Assembly (NCBI GenBank): GCA_965267505.1
Contig: OZ254081.1
Span: forward strand, 1,240,001 to 1,304,000
Source of the DNA: JANQHS01 sp965267505
Lineage (GTDB): Bacteria; Bacteroidota; Bacteroidia; Cytophagales; CCMP332
DNA length: 64,000 nucleotides
Direction: 5' to 3'
In this document: piece by piece, positions 26,238-35,022 of the stretch
How positions within the stretch are numbered: the first letter of the stretch is position 1
Layout of the letters: every line of letters begins with the position of its first letter
Notes under the pieces: generated by a model
The model's input: only the letters and a program-made list of their open reading frames with translations
What the model was told of the DNA's origin: nothing
Databases searched by the model: none
Made by a program: the position numbers and the translations under genes

Positions 26238-27104
26238 ATGAAGAAAATAGTTTTATGGGTTTTGGCTGTTCTTATGGCAGCGGCTGCAATGATCTATCAA
26301 AGGAGTACCGGCCCTACTTATGAATTTAAGGGCTACCTGGATAATAATGGAGAGAAGCTTAAGTACGAGCTTCTAAGATCCCAGGAAACGACAGAAGGAG
26401 CAAAAATTATCCTGCCCTATTTCGAAGGAGCCGATTACCAAGCCACATTGAATTTCAAACGATTCCAGACCAAGGATGAATTCAGCAGCCTTGAATTCGG
26501 CATGGACAAAGACAAGCAATTCATGGCTCAGCTTCCCATCCAGCCTGCAGCAGGAAAAATGGAGTACTTCATTTCAGGTTCCATCGATGGAAAGGAATTC
26601 AACATCCCGGAGAAGGGAGAGGAAAACATAGTTCTCAGATATAAGGATCCGGTTTCAGACATGATCCTGGTTCCTCATGTGGTGATGATGATCATCGTGA
26701 TCATTTTCGGTATCAGGGCGGGTCTAAGTGCCATTTTCGATGATGGCGGTTTGCGAAAATGGACCGTTGTAGCCTTTTCAGCAATGACCCTCGGTGGAAT
26801 GATCCTGGGTCCCCTTGTACAAAAAAGTGCATTTGGAGAATACTGGACCGGTTTCCCTTATGGGGGCGATTTCACCGATAATAAAATGCTACTTATGTGG
26901 GTGGCCTGGGCTTTGGCTTTAGCGATCATCGGTTTCAAACCCAAGAAGAACGAGACCATTAGCCGTGGAGCTGTATTGCTCGGAGCTGTGGTAATGACTG
27001 TGGTTTACCTCATCCCTCACAGCATGGGAGGATCCACCTTGGATTATGATAAGGTAGACAAGGGAATTGACCCCAAGGAAGCAATTAAAACGGGTGCTGA
27101 GTAG
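26238..27104 (+). CDS. Membrane protein with periplasmic beta domain, unknown function
   Basis: An N-terminal hydrophobic anchor is followed by an about 115-residue polar domain (YEFKGYLDNNGEKLKYELL ... GSIDGKEFNIPEKGEENIV) that resembles a small beta-sandwich, then four helices (from about residue 145). The loop GPLVQKSAFGEYWTGFPYGGDFTDNKMLLMWVAW joins two helices and is rich in Gly and aromatics. No named family is recognised. The gene is followed 34 bp later by another membrane gene, probably its partner. Confidence 0.7.
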   Translation: MKKIVLWVLAVLMAAAAMIYQRSTGPTYEFKGYLDNNGEKLKYELLRSQETTEGAKIILPYFEGADYQATLNFKRFQTKDEFSSLEFGMDKDKQFMAQLPIQPAAGKMEYFISGSIDGKEFNIPEKGEENIVLRYKDPVSDMILVPHVVMMIIVIIFGIRAGLSAIFDDGGLRKWTVVAFSAMTLGGMILGPLVQKSAFGEYWTGFPYGGDFTDNKMLLMWVAWALALAIIGFKPKKNETISRGAVLLGAVVMTVVYLIPHSMGGSTLDYDKVDKGIDPKEAIKTGAE

Positions 27105-27138
27105 GCAGTTTTCGGCAAAATCCTAAAACCATAAGACT

Positions 27139-27588
27139 ATGATGATAGCAAATTGGATCCATGTAATGATCGTCCACTTTGCTGTGATCGGTACTCCTTG
27201 GTTGCTCTACCGAGTCTTTGTTCAACGTAAACTTCCTTTGGACAACAAGCAATGGAAGGGCAATTATTCCCTCCTGATCTTTCTGGGTGCCATAGCTGCA
27301 ATAGCCTATTTCACCGGTCCTGAAGGAGCCGATTGGATAAAGCAGATCCTGGAACCCTATCCGCAGGACCATGTTGAAGATCATGCCCTTTGGGGAAGAG
27401 CAGCCTTTGTGATCCAGGTGATTGCCGCCCTGGTGGGGATCATGGGATGGGCCAGCATCCTGCAGGAAGAAGTTCCCGACAAAAGGATCCCTATTATTTT
27501 GATGGTCCTATTGGCCTTAAATACACTAGTAATGCTATATACAGCCCATCTTGGAGGTATGATCCGAAGAATGGACCTATGGACTTAA
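27139..27588 (+). CDS. Four-helix membrane protein, DUF2231-like
   Basis: Four helices with His residues at the membrane faces: NWIHVMIVHFAVIGTPWLL in helix 1, DHVEDHALWGRAAFVIQV before helix 3, and LYTAHLGGMIRRM at the end. The order IxVHF ... H...GR ... T-A/G-H-x-G-G matches DUF2231-type proteins, some of which are linked to haem or cytochrome function. The His set could bind haem. It follows the membrane gene at 26238, so the two may form one complex. Confidence 0.65.
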   Translation: MMIANWIHVMIVHFAVIGTPWLLYRVFVQRKLPLDNKQWKGNYSLLIFLGAIAAIAYFTGPEGADWIKQILEPYPQDHVEDHALWGRAAFVIQVIAALVGIMGWASILQEEVPDKRIPIILMVLLALNTLVMLYTAHLGGMIRRMDLWT

Positions 27589-27634
27589 ACCAAATCGGGA
27601 TCAGCCTGTTTATGAGTAATATTCTTCCAACATT

Positions 27635-27820
27635 TTGGACCCAAAAGATCAGAAACGTAAAGGCAAAACTCAAAGCGACAAGACTTTGATGGAAGGGAAA
27701 GACTATTACCTAAATGAACAAGGATTTTACGTCTTTACGGAGAACTATCATTTGGATCGAGGGCATTGTTGCAATAGTTCCTGTTTGCATTGCCCCTACC
27801 GAAAGAATAGAAAAGAATGA
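27635..27820 (+). CDS. DUF5522-family Cys-rich small protein
   Basis: The protein carries DYYLNEQGFYVFTENYHLDRGHCCNSSCLHCPY, the conserved core of DUF5522: a CC-x3-C-x2-C pattern likely to bind a metal. It sits directly before a cobalamin/metal-receptor gene with a four-base overlap (27817-27820), an arrangement I recall as common in Bacteroidota. TTG 27635 gives the family's usual length; ATG 27689 would leave only 43 residues. Confidence 0.75.
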   Translation: MDPKDQKRKGKTQSDKTLMEGKDYYLNEQGFYVFTENYHLDRGHCCNSSCLHCPYRKNRKE

Positions 27821-28644
27821 CTTCTCCTGAGGATTTTTATCCTAAACGCATTGTCTGCCTGACCGAAGAACCCACCGAAACCTTATATCTATTAGGTGAG
27901 GAAAACAGGATCGTAGGTATCTCTGGATTTACGGTCCGTCCCAAGAGAGCCCGAAAAGAAAAGCCAAAGGTTTCGGCCTTTACATCCGCCAAAATCGATG
28001 AGATCATAGACCTTAAGCCAGATCTGGTTATTGGTTTTTCCGATATCCAGGCAGATATCACGAAGGAACTTGTTGCCAAGGGCATCACGGTTTGGATGAA
28101 CAATCACAGAACTGTTAAGGGCATCTATGAAATGATTGTTCAACTGGGAAGCTTGGTTGGTAAAAAGGAGGACTCAATTAAACTCGTTCATCAAATTCAA
28201 GAAGATCTGAAGGAAAAATGCGCCCCCACCTTCAATGAACCAGTTAAACCCAAAGTTTACTTCGAAGAATGGTATGACCCCCTGATCACAGGAATAAAAT
28301 GGGTAAGCGAATTGATTCAGATGGCCGGTGGAATAGATATTTTCAGTGACCTCAAAAACACCTCCCTGGCCAAGAAAAGGATCATTGAAGATCATTCAGA
28401 AGTGGTACGGCGCAATCCTGATATTATAATTGCATCATGGTGTGGCAAAAAATTCAAAAAGGAAAGAATGCTTAACCGGGAAAATTGGGATCAAATAAAT
28501 GCTGTGAAAAACAATTTCGTTTTTGAGATCAAATCAGAACTAATCCTGCAACCCGGACCTGCAGCCGTCACCGATGGAATGCATCAGATCATAGGGATCA
28601 TCGAAAAATGGCAATCGACTAGGTCAAGGCCTAAAAAACACTAA
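27817..28644 (+). CDS. Cobalamin/siderophore-type ABC substrate-binding protein (BtuF-like)
   Basis: Two lobes joined by a long helix, as in metal-receptor binding proteins. IVCLTEEPTETLYLLGEENRIVGISGF opens lobe 1, KIDEIIDLKPDLVIGFS ends its core, and KVYFEEWYDPLITGIKWVSELIQMAGGIDIF begins lobe 2, with a final ELILQPGPAAVTDGMHQI. There is no signal peptide or lipobox, so the protein appears cytoplasmic, or acts as a cobalamin-binding protein without a transporter; no permease or ATPase gene is adjacent. Ligand not certain. Confidence 0.82.
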   Translation: MTSPEDFYPKRIVCLTEEPTETLYLLGEENRIVGISGFTVRPKRARKEKPKVSAFTSAKIDEIIDLKPDLVIGFSDIQADITKELVAKGITVWMNNHRTVKGIYEMIVQLGSLVGKKEDSIKLVHQIQEDLKEKCAPTFNEPVKPKVYFEEWYDPLITGIKWVSELIQMAGGIDIFSDLKNTSLAKKRIIEDHSEVVRRNPDIIIASWCGKKFKKERMLNRENWDQINAVKNNFVFEIKSELILQPGPAAVTDGMHQIIGIIEKWQSTRSRPKKH

Positions 28645-28759
28645 ATCACCTTTGATCTTTTAACTTGTGGAAAAAAGAGCCGACAAATTTGATCCGAGGA
28701 TTAGTTCTCGGAGAGTCTAAAAGAAGTTTCTAATTCATTTCATCTCTAATTCCCAACAA

Positions 28760-29527
28760 TTGAAAGAATCCATAAAAACCATTCTTCTTTTCTCAATAAT
28801 TCTGATTGCAGGATCATGCGATCGCGGTCTCCTAAAAAATGGTAAAAACCAATCTGCTGAAAAGACTCAAGAAAATTCGGAAGCGAATCTGACCGACTCT
28901 ATTAGTAGCTCACAGAAGTCATACCATTTAGGTGACATAGAAATTGAGTTAATCCAAACTAGGGGGTCCGGAAGAGATTTCTATTGCAAATCTGAGATAC
29001 TTATATCACGGAATGATGAAATCCTAAATACTCTGAGCTATTCTCCTGATCCCGTGGGAGGAAATTACGGCATTTCAAGACCAGTGGAAATAGCAAATCA
29101 TCTGGTTTTTACTAAACATGGCGATTATGATGGTAGAACTATAATCATTAACGAATCTGGGGAAGTATTTGACCTTATAGGTGGCCAAAATTTTTATGAT
29201 CCCGAGGAGCAACTACTTTTTACCAATTATGAATCAGATCTCTTTGGCTTCGCCGTTTTTGACCTAAAATCAGATTCATTGCTACTTGAACTTGAGAATC
29301 TGGAAGCAGAACCTATTTCATTTCACAAGGCTTTTGGTTCAAGATATTTTGCTTCATTTTATCAATTATCGGAGAATAGCAGTCAAGAGGAGTATTTGAT
29401 TTGGGAAATAGAAATAAACAGGCAACGTCTTATGGAGCTCGATCTTGATACAAGTCAGATCAACAAGGAAAATTCTTTAAAAACCTGGGAGCTGGGAAAT
29501 GTAAATTGCCAATGTGAGACAATCTAA
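28760..29527 (+). CDS. Hypothetical lipoprotein, 255 residues
   Basis: A lipobox (IAGSC) at about residue 20 and a polar Gln/Ser-rich linker show a surface or periplasmic lipoprotein. The rest is mostly beta, with several acidic stretches (LDLDTSQIN) and a final Cys pair (NVNCQCETI). No family recognised. The start is TTG 28760; there is no better codon before the signal. Confidence 0.6.
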   Translation: MKESIKTILLFSIILIAGSCDRGLLKNGKNQSAEKTQENSEANLTDSISSSQKSYHLGDIEIELIQTRGSGRDFYCKSEILISRNDEILNTLSYSPDPVGGNYGISRPVEIANHLVFTKHGDYDGRTIIINESGEVFDLIGGQNFYDPEEQLLFTNYESDLFGFAVFDLKSDSLLLELENLEAEPISFHKAFGSRYFASFYQLSENSSQEEYLIWEIEINRQRLMELDLDTSQINKENSLKTWELGNVNCQCETI

Positions 29528-29650
29528 TCCCAATCAGATAAAAGATATATAGCAATGTGAAAAAATGAGCCACTGACATATCTCAAATTCATTAATCCTA
29601 TTTGTCTCCCCTTAGACTCCTTGACCTCAGCCATTCCCTAGCTTTATTAC

Positions 29651-30631
29651 ATGATAGGTAAAATGATATTTCTTGCAGTTCTCCTTTCTTCCAGCTCCTT
29701 ATACGCTTCTTCAATGCAGGATATTGAATTGGGCAAAGTAGAATGGTATAGAAACTATGAGGAAGCAGTGGCTATAGCCAAAAAAGAAAACAGGGACATT
29801 GTCATACTCTTCCAGGAAGTACCTGGTTGCGCTACTTGCAGGAATTATGGTCGCAACGTGCTCAGCCATCCACTCATTGCAGAGGCCCTCGAGAATTCCT
29901 TTGTGCCTTTGGCTATTCACAACAACAAGGGTGGTGAGGACAAAAAGACCTTGAATAAGTTCAACGAACCCAGCTGGAATAACCCGGTGGTTCGAATAGT
30001 GGATGTTAATGGCAAGGACCAGGTGAAGCGTATTGGTGGAGACTATTCTGCCAGCACCCTGATCAGTAGGATGAAGGAAGCCTTGATCGAAGACAACAAA
30101 TCGGTTCCAGTCTATATGAATCTGCTGGAACAGGAACTTATCGCTGCCAATTCTTCGGATATAGTCAGCTCGACCTATAAGATGTACTGCTTCTGGACCG
30201 GTGAAAAGAAATTGGGCCAGGTGGACGGTGTGCTCGATGTAGAATCCGGATTTGTCAAGGGAAGCGAAGTAGTCAGAGTGGAGCACAACAGAGACGAAAT
30301 AAGCCAATCGGAGTTGGATGCCTATGCAGAAAAACAAGGTTTCGTTCGCGTTGAAGTCAAGGACAATTACAGGACTGCAAGCAATGATGTGCATTATTAT
30401 CTAAGGCATTCCATCTATCAGTACCTTCCTCTTTCCGAATTGCAAAAGACCCGGATCAATTCTGCTCTTGGCAGCAAACAGAACCCGGAAAACTACCTTA
30501 GCCCAAGCCAGAAAACCTGGCTTCGGGCTCTAAAATCAGGCAAAATCAAGACCGCAAAACCGCTTCTGGACCTCGATATTGAGGAAGCCTGGTCTAATTA
30601 TAAGGTGCAAATGTTGAAGGACAATAAGTAA
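29651..30631 (+). CDS. Secreted thioredoxin-like protein fused to an MsrA-like domain
   Basis: A signal peptide (ending LYAS) precedes a thioredoxin-type domain with PGCATC (Cys60, Cys63) in place of CGPC, then VLSHPLIAEALENSFVPLAIHNN and a C-terminal cis-Pro-type NPVVR. From about residue 176 a second module reads MYCFWTGEKKLGQVDGVLDVESGF, recalling the GCFWG...GV catalytic segment of peptide methionine sulphoxide reductase A, with Cys180 kept but the YEQV/GHAE region largely absent. It could reduce oxidised Met in the periplasm using its own thioredoxin part. This order and fusion have relatives among VPGxxC proteins, but the MsrA reading is by eye. Confidence 0.75.
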   Translation: MIGKMIFLAVLLSSSSLYASSMQDIELGKVEWYRNYEEAVAIAKKENRDIVILFQEVPGCATCRNYGRNVLSHPLIAEALENSFVPLAIHNNKGGEDKKTLNKFNEPSWNNPVVRIVDVNGKDQVKRIGGDYSASTLISRMKEALIEDNKSVPVYMNLLEQELIAANSSDIVSSTYKMYCFWTGEKKLGQVDGVLDVESGFVKGSEVVRVEHNRDEISQSELDAYAEKQGFVRVEVKDNYRTASNDVHYYLRHSIYQYLPLSELQKTRINSALGSKQNPENYLSPSQKTWLRALKSGKIKTAKPLLDLDIEEAWSNYKVQMLKDNK

Positions 30632-30776
30632 GCTCTATCTCAAATTAGAAGCAATTCATTACCGGCCTTCCCTGAAAGAGGTAGGAATCACAACAATCAA
30701 CCAGAATCTGGAAAATCGACACAAACATTGGTGAAATGTATACTTCTCAAAAAGAGGAGGATGCAAGCTTTACACC

Positions 30777-31184
30777 ATGAAATTTTTGTCAAAACTCTAC
30801 ATGGGGCTATTACTGGCTGCGACAACAGTAATGCTCATTTGGGGGCTGGCCGGATTCTTAGAATACTTCACCGGGATAGTTCCGATCATCAAACTACAGA
30901 ATGACGCATACCCACGTGGTGTGCAATTTGTTCACTGGCTGTTGATCACCACCACAGGAGCCGTATTCCTCATCGGGTACTTAACCCGCTGGAGGTGGAC
31001 ACCCTTTGTGGCCGTGCTGATGTTCTCCAACCTATCTGTCCTTTGCACCATTCAGACTTTCGACTTTATGTCTGATCAATGGGGCATAACTCCATATACA
31101 GTTGAGATGTTCTCATATGTAGTTCATTCCGTATTCCTTCTATCTTCCAAAACCTCAAGGAACCATTTCAAACACTTCCAATAG
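30777..31184 (+). CDS. Four-helix membrane protein, unknown function
   Basis: Four hydrophobic helices in 135 residues with a basic C-terminal tail. No family recognised with confidence; size and layout resemble DUF4345/DoxX-like small membrane proteins. It is the first gene of a run (30777-35022) and ends three bases before the NAD(P)-binding gene, so it is almost surely in its operon. Confidence 0.6.
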   Translation: MKFLSKLYMGLLLAATTVMLIWGLAGFLEYFTGIVPIIKLQNDAYPRGVQFVHWLLITTTGAVFLIGYLTRWRWTPFVAVLMFSNLSVLCTIQTFDFMSDQWGITPYTVEMFSYVVHSVFLLSSKTSRNHFKHFQ

Positions 31185-31187
31185 AGT

Positions 31188-31850
31188 ATGAAGAGGATTC
31201 TAATAGCGGGTGCAAGCGGAATGATAGGCCAGCTAATACTGGAAAAAAGCCTGTCGTCAAAGGAGATATCCGAAGTAATTTCCCTTGTCAGAAAGGGCTC
31301 CAGTCGAAGGCATTCCAGCCTCAGGGAAGTGGTGGTGTCAGATTTCAAAGACTTGGAAGATCAGGTAAACCTCTTCAAAGGGATTGATGCAGCCTACTTC
31401 TGTATCGGAGTTTATACGGGGCAGGTGCCTGATAAAAAATTCAAAGAGATAACGATCGACTATGCACTGAGTTTCGCAAAAGCCCTGAATGCTGCAAGTC
31501 CAAATGCCAGGCTTTGCATGCTTAGTGGAGCCGGTGCAGATCGAACAGAGACCAGCAACGCGTCTTTTGCCAAATACAAAGGAATAGCGGAAAACCGAAT
31601 CTCAGAACTTGGCCTCCCATTCCATGCCTTTCGCCCCGGCTATATCTATCCAGTAACACCACGAAAGGAGCCAAATATCATGTATAAAATATTGCGCCTC
31701 ATGTATCCTCTCATTAAAAGTTTCAATCCGGACAGTAGTATTAAGTCAACCGAGCTGGCAAATGCAATGTTCCAGGTGGGATTACACGGTGAGTCAATGG
31801 AAATTCTTGAGAATCAAGACATACTGAATTATATCAAAGCAAAAATTTAA
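31188..31850 (+). CDS. NAD(P)-binding oxidoreductase, atypical SDR / NmrA-like
   Basis: The opening MKRILIAGASGMIGQLILEK is a Rossmann dinucleotide site (GxxGxxG). The body, with a nucleotide-ribose region and YKGIAENRISELGLPFHAFRPGYIY carrying the Y-x-x-x-x-N-type and R-P-G features, places it among atypical SDRs (HTATIP2/NmrA-like). Length 220 is complete. It starts three bases after the membrane gene and is followed by three more enzyme genes on the same strand. Confidence 0.85.
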   Translation: MKRILIAGASGMIGQLILEKSLSSKEISEVISLVRKGSSRRHSSLREVVVSDFKDLEDQVNLFKGIDAAYFCIGVYTGQVPDKKFKEITIDYALSFAKALNAASPNARLCMLSGAGADRTETSNASFAKYKGIAENRISELGLPFHAFRPGYIYPVTPRKEPNIMYKILRLMYPLIKSFNPDSSIKSTELANAMFQVGLHGESMEILENQDILNYIKAKI

Positions 31851-31876
31851 TGTACCAAAACAGATAAAAGAATATT

Positions 31877-32635
31877 ATGAAAACATTAGAAAACAAGGTC
31901 GCTATAATAACTGGTGCTAGCGGAGGGCTTGGCAAGGGAACGGCGATAGCTTTCGCTAAATCCGGAGCCAATGTGGTCATCTGTTCCCGAAGGATTGACA
32001 AACTCCATGATGTCGCACTGGAATGCGAAAAGCAAGGCACAAAAGCTTTGTCGGTTGAATGCGACGTCATGAAACGAGAGGATCTGCAAAACCTAGTAGA
32101 CCAAACAATCAGGGTATTTGGAAGAATTGATATCCTGGTAAACAATGCGATTACCACGAAACAAGGGGTTACTATTATGGATCATTCCGAAGAAGTATGG
32201 AATAACACGGTGAGGAGTGGCTTCGAGGCGGTCTGGCATTTGATGCGTCTATGTTACCCTCACATGAAAGAAAATGATGGAGGTAGAATAATCAATGTTT
32301 CATCAGGAGCCGGCCTTATCGGAGCACCTGGTTTTGGGGTTTATGCAGGGGTCAAAGCTGCGGTCCATGGCATCACCATGGTAGCAGCAAGGGAGTGGGC
32401 CAAGGATAAAATCACCTGCAATAGCATCATCCCAGTTTTTTATAGCGATTTATCTCACAAGTTATTTTCTGGTGAATTTGGAGAGGAGCAAATGATCAGC
32501 ATGATTCCTCTTGGCTATATCGGTGATGTAGAAAAGGATATTGCACCGGTAATGGTCTTCATGGCTTCCGATGACTCCAGATACGTAACGGGCCAGATGA
32601 TAAAAGCCGACGGCGGGACGGATATCCATTTCTAA
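31877..32635 (+). CDS. Classical SDR-family NAD(P) oxidoreductase
   Basis: TGASGGLGKG binds the cofactor, ILVNNAI is the N-N-A-G-type strand, VSSGAGLIG supplies the catalytic Ser, and YAGVK is the Tyr-x-x-x-Lys pair. The C-terminus RYVTGQMIKADGG is standard for 250-residue SDRs. Substrate unknown. Second enzyme of the 30777-34072 run; the 41-bp gap to the SRPBCC gene suggests joint transcription. Confidence 0.92.
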   Translation: MKTLENKVAIITGASGGLGKGTAIAFAKSGANVVICSRRIDKLHDVALECEKQGTKALSVECDVMKREDLQNLVDQTIRVFGRIDILVNNAITTKQGVTIMDHSEEVWNNTVRSGFEAVWHLMRLCYPHMKENDGGRIINVSSGAGLIGAPGFGVYAGVKAAVHGITMVAAREWAKDKITCNSIIPVFYSDLSHKLFSGEFGEEQMISMIPLGYIGDVEKDIAPVMVFMASDDSRYVTGQMIKADGGTDIHF

Positions 32636-32670
32636 AAAAAATCCCAATCAAAATATTTATATAAAGCACA

Positions 32671-33177
32671 ATGAAAGACAACATCAAGGAAAACGTAAAA
32701 GTCAGAAGACTCAAGGCCAGTCATAGGGCCATCTATACCGATATTGAGATCGACGCAGATGTAGAAAAGGTCTGGGCCGTCTTAACCGATACTTCATCTT
32801 ATAAAGATTGGGCAGCTTTCATGGTCGATATTCAGGGTGAAATCAGACATGGACAAAAGATCAAAGTTGTTTTCAGGATTAATCCTAAGAAGGATAAAAC
32901 CACCTCCATTGAACATGCTATATCCGTTAAGGAAGGAAACGAATTTTATTGGTCCGAAAAAGGTCCAGGCGGAATCCAGGATAACCATCACTTTATTGTT
33001 GAGCCTATGGAAAATGGGAAAACAAGGTTCATCCAATCCGATGAAATTATGAAAGGGATAACTTGGCTCATGGGTGGCAAGCTTTCAAAAATGTACTCAG
33101 AAGGCTATAGTGCCTTTAATAGAAATCTCAAGATTGAAGTTGAAAGAAGAACACAAATTGAAAAAGATGGACTTTAA
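32671..33177 (+). CDS. SRPBCC-family protein
   Basis: IYTDIEIDADVEKVWAVLTDTSSYKDWAAFM is the opening of a polyketide-cyclase/START-like domain, and the remaining beta strands and final long helix (ITWLMGGKLSKMYSEGYSAFNRNLKIEVE) complete a 160-residue cavity fold. It may bind a hydrophobic intermediate processed by the neighbouring SDRs. Its end overlaps the following SDR start by 11 bp. Confidence 0.83.
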   Translation: MKDNIKENVKVRRLKASHRAIYTDIEIDADVEKVWAVLTDTSSYKDWAAFMVDIQGEIRHGQKIKVVFRINPKKDKTTSIEHAISVKEGNEFYWSEKGPGGIQDNHHFIVEPMENGKTRFIQSDEIMKGITWLMGGKLSKMYSEGYSAFNRNLKIEVERRTQIEKDGL

Positions 33178-34072
33178 TGTTAAAAATCCGCCCTCCCAAA
33201 GAGGGAGAATTGCCATTGTTACGGGGGCTAACAATGGAATAGGATATGAAACCACCCTGGCAATGGCCAAATACGGATTCAAGGTCATTATGGCCTGCAG
33301 AAGTATGCAAAAGGCGGAAAAGGCTAGATCTGAAATACTGCAGGTTTTTCCACAAGCAGACCTTGATGTCCTGCAACTGGATCTTAGCGATCTTGACAGT
33401 GTAAGGTCATTTGCATTGAAATTCAAGGAGAAATATTCAAAGCTGGATGTTCTGATAAACAATGCAGGCATTCTGGTTTACAGTGGAAAAAGGACCAAGG
33501 AAGGCGTAGAACTACAGTTCGCAACCAACCATCTGGGCCATTTTTTACTAACCAAATTGCTCCTTGATCTTATGCCCGATAATCATGAATCGCGCATAGT
33601 ATCTTTAAGTAGTCTGGCTCATAAAGGAGCGCAGATCCACTTCGATGATCTCAATTGCGAAAGGGTCGATGATAGGGACGCTGCCTATGGTCAATCAAAA
33701 TTGGCAAATCTGATGTTCTCGGATGAATTAAACCGCAGACTTAAGGCAAAAGGTAAAAAAATAATCGCCTTGGCTGTTCATCCAGGAGGCTCTGACTCTG
33801 GGCTTTTTGATGAAATGCCAAAAGCACAATATTACTTCTTCAAGATTTTATCTCCATTTATTCTCAATTCTCCTGCTTCTGCTGCCAAGCCTAGCCTTGT
33901 AGCAGCCTTGAGCCCCGAAGTTAAAGGAGGTGAATATTTTGGTCCTCAGGGTTTCAATGAATTCAAAGGAAGAGTCGGGGTCGCCAAAAGAAGTGATTAT
34001 TCCAATAGGAAAGACATCTGTTCAAAGCTCTGGACCCTATCGGAAGAAATGATAGGTGAAACCTTCAATTGA
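33167..34072 (+). CDS. SDR-family oxidoreductase, retinol-dehydrogenase/WW-domain type
   Basis: TGANNGIGYET binds NAD(P), LDVLINNAGILVY is the NNAG strand and AAYGQSKLANL gives the Tyr-x-x-x-Lys. The FATNHLGHFLLTKLLLD segment is typical of the retinol-dehydrogenase-like (WW-domain oxidoreductase) branch that reduces aldehydes or ketones with NADPH. ATG 33167 fits the family; a longer frame from 33074 overlaps the SRPBCC gene and is rejected. The AraC gene follows within 20 bp. Confidence 0.9.
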   Translation: MDFNVKNPPSQRGRIAIVTGANNGIGYETTLAMAKYGFKVIMACRSMQKAEKARSEILQVFPQADLDVLQLDLSDLDSVRSFALKFKEKYSKLDVLINNAGILVYSGKRTKEGVELQFATNHLGHFLLTKLLLDLMPDNHESRIVSLSSLAHKGAQIHFDDLNCERVDDRDAAYGQSKLANLMFSDELNRRLKAKGKKIIALAVHPGGSDSGLFDEMPKAQYYFFKILSPFILNSPASAAKPSLVAALSPEVKGGEYFGPQGFNEFKGRVGVAKRSDYSNRKDICSKLWTLSEEMIGETFN

Positions 34073-34078
34073 GGAGGA
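34071..34078 (+). promoter_or_regulatory. Strong Shine-Dalgarno sequence that fixes the AraC start
   Basis: GAGGAGGA sits 8 bases before ATG 34087. Such a clear anti-16S match is unusual in this window and argues against the upstream TTG at 34069. Confidence 0.6.
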
Positions 34079-34086
34079 ATCTTATT

Positions 34087-35022
34087 ATGTTTATTCCCGC
34101 CACATCCAGAAAAATGCAAGAAATCTATCATATTGAAAGCATTTCGGATATGCACAAGATTTTTGGTCAACCGAAGCCAAAACACCCGCTCATTTCGATC
34201 ATTTATTTCCGAGACGCAGACATTGCACCTGAATATCATAACCTCAGGTGTTCATTTGGAATGTATTGTATAACTCATAAAAATGAGACGGTGGGAAGCA
34301 TGAAGTACGGTCGTAATTCTTACGATTTTCAGGAGGGGTCTATGCTATTTATTAAACCAGGACAGGTGGTTAGTTATGATGGGCACCAGTCAAGTTCTAA
34401 GGACCCGGGTTGGGCTTTGCTTTTCCATCCCGACCTGATCCGAAGATCCGAGCTTGGCAAGGCAATCGATAAATATTCCTTTTTTTCCTATGATATAAAT
34501 GAGGCTTTGCATATCTCGGATGACGAAAAAAACACACTCTGGGAGATCCTTCAGAAAATCGAAAAGGAGTACAAACAGAACCTAGACCAGCACAGCCAAA
34601 AATTGATCGTTTCCAATATTGAGTTGATACTTGACTATTGTACACGTTACTACGACCGACAATTTTACACTAGAACCAATATCAATAAGGATGTTTTGGC
34701 AAAATTCGAAACCTTGCTCAAGGACTATTATGAAAATGAATCCCAATTGGAGTTGGGTATCCCAACCGTGACATTTTGCGGAAGAGAGCTGAATATGTCT
34801 CCTAATTACCTGAGCGACCTCCTCAAAAAAGAAACAGGAAAAAGTGCAAAGAGCCACATAGATGACATCCTTGTCGATAAGGCTAAGTACCGATTACTTA
34901 ATTCTTCAAAATCTATCAGTGAGATTGCCTATGGTCTTGGTTTCGAATATTCGCAGCATTTTTCGAAGCTGTTCAAAGTAAAAACAGGAATTAGCCCGGG
35001 GGTGTTTAGGTCGACAGTTTGA
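34087..35022 (+). CDS. AraC-family transcriptional regulator
   Basis: The N-terminal 170 residues hold a cupin-like sensor (FQEGSMLFIKPGQVVSYDG). The C-terminal AraC domain contains VTFCGRELNMSPNYLSDLLKKETGKSAKSHI and SISEIAYGLGFEYSQHFSKLFKVKTGISPGVFR, the two helix-turn-helix units. This is the class seen in front of or behind oxidoreductase genes, so control of the preceding SDR/SRPBCC run is likely. ATG 34087 is supported by a strong ribosome site. Inducer unknown. Confidence 0.9.
   Translation: MFIPATSRKMQEIYHIESISDMHKIFGQPKPKHPLISIIYFRDADIAPEYHNLRCSFGMYCITHKNETVGSMKYGRNSYDFQEGSMLFIKPGQVVSYDGHQSSSKDPGWALLFHPDLIRRSELGKAIDKYSFFSYDINEALHISDDEKNTLWEILQKIEKEYKQNLDQHSQKLIVSNIELILDYCTRYYDRQFYTRTNINKDVLAKFETLLKDYYENESQLELGIPTVTFCGRELNMSPNYLSDLLKKETGKSAKSHIDDILVDKAKYRLLNSSKSISEIAYGLGFEYSQHFSKLFKVKTGISPGVFRSTV

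Noticed and set aside
29824..29838. Selenocysteine possibility in the PGCATC thiol motif
   Set aside because: The codons are ordinary TGC, no in-frame TGA is present and no SECIS-like structure is needed.
29711..30394. 227-codon minus-strand frame opposite the thioredoxin-MsrA-like gene
   Set aside because: The plus-strand protein has recognisable domains and signal peptide; the minus frame has none.
33074..33166. N-terminal extension of the SDR gene at 33167
   Set aside because: It runs out of frame through the SRPBCC gene and is not part of the SDR fold.
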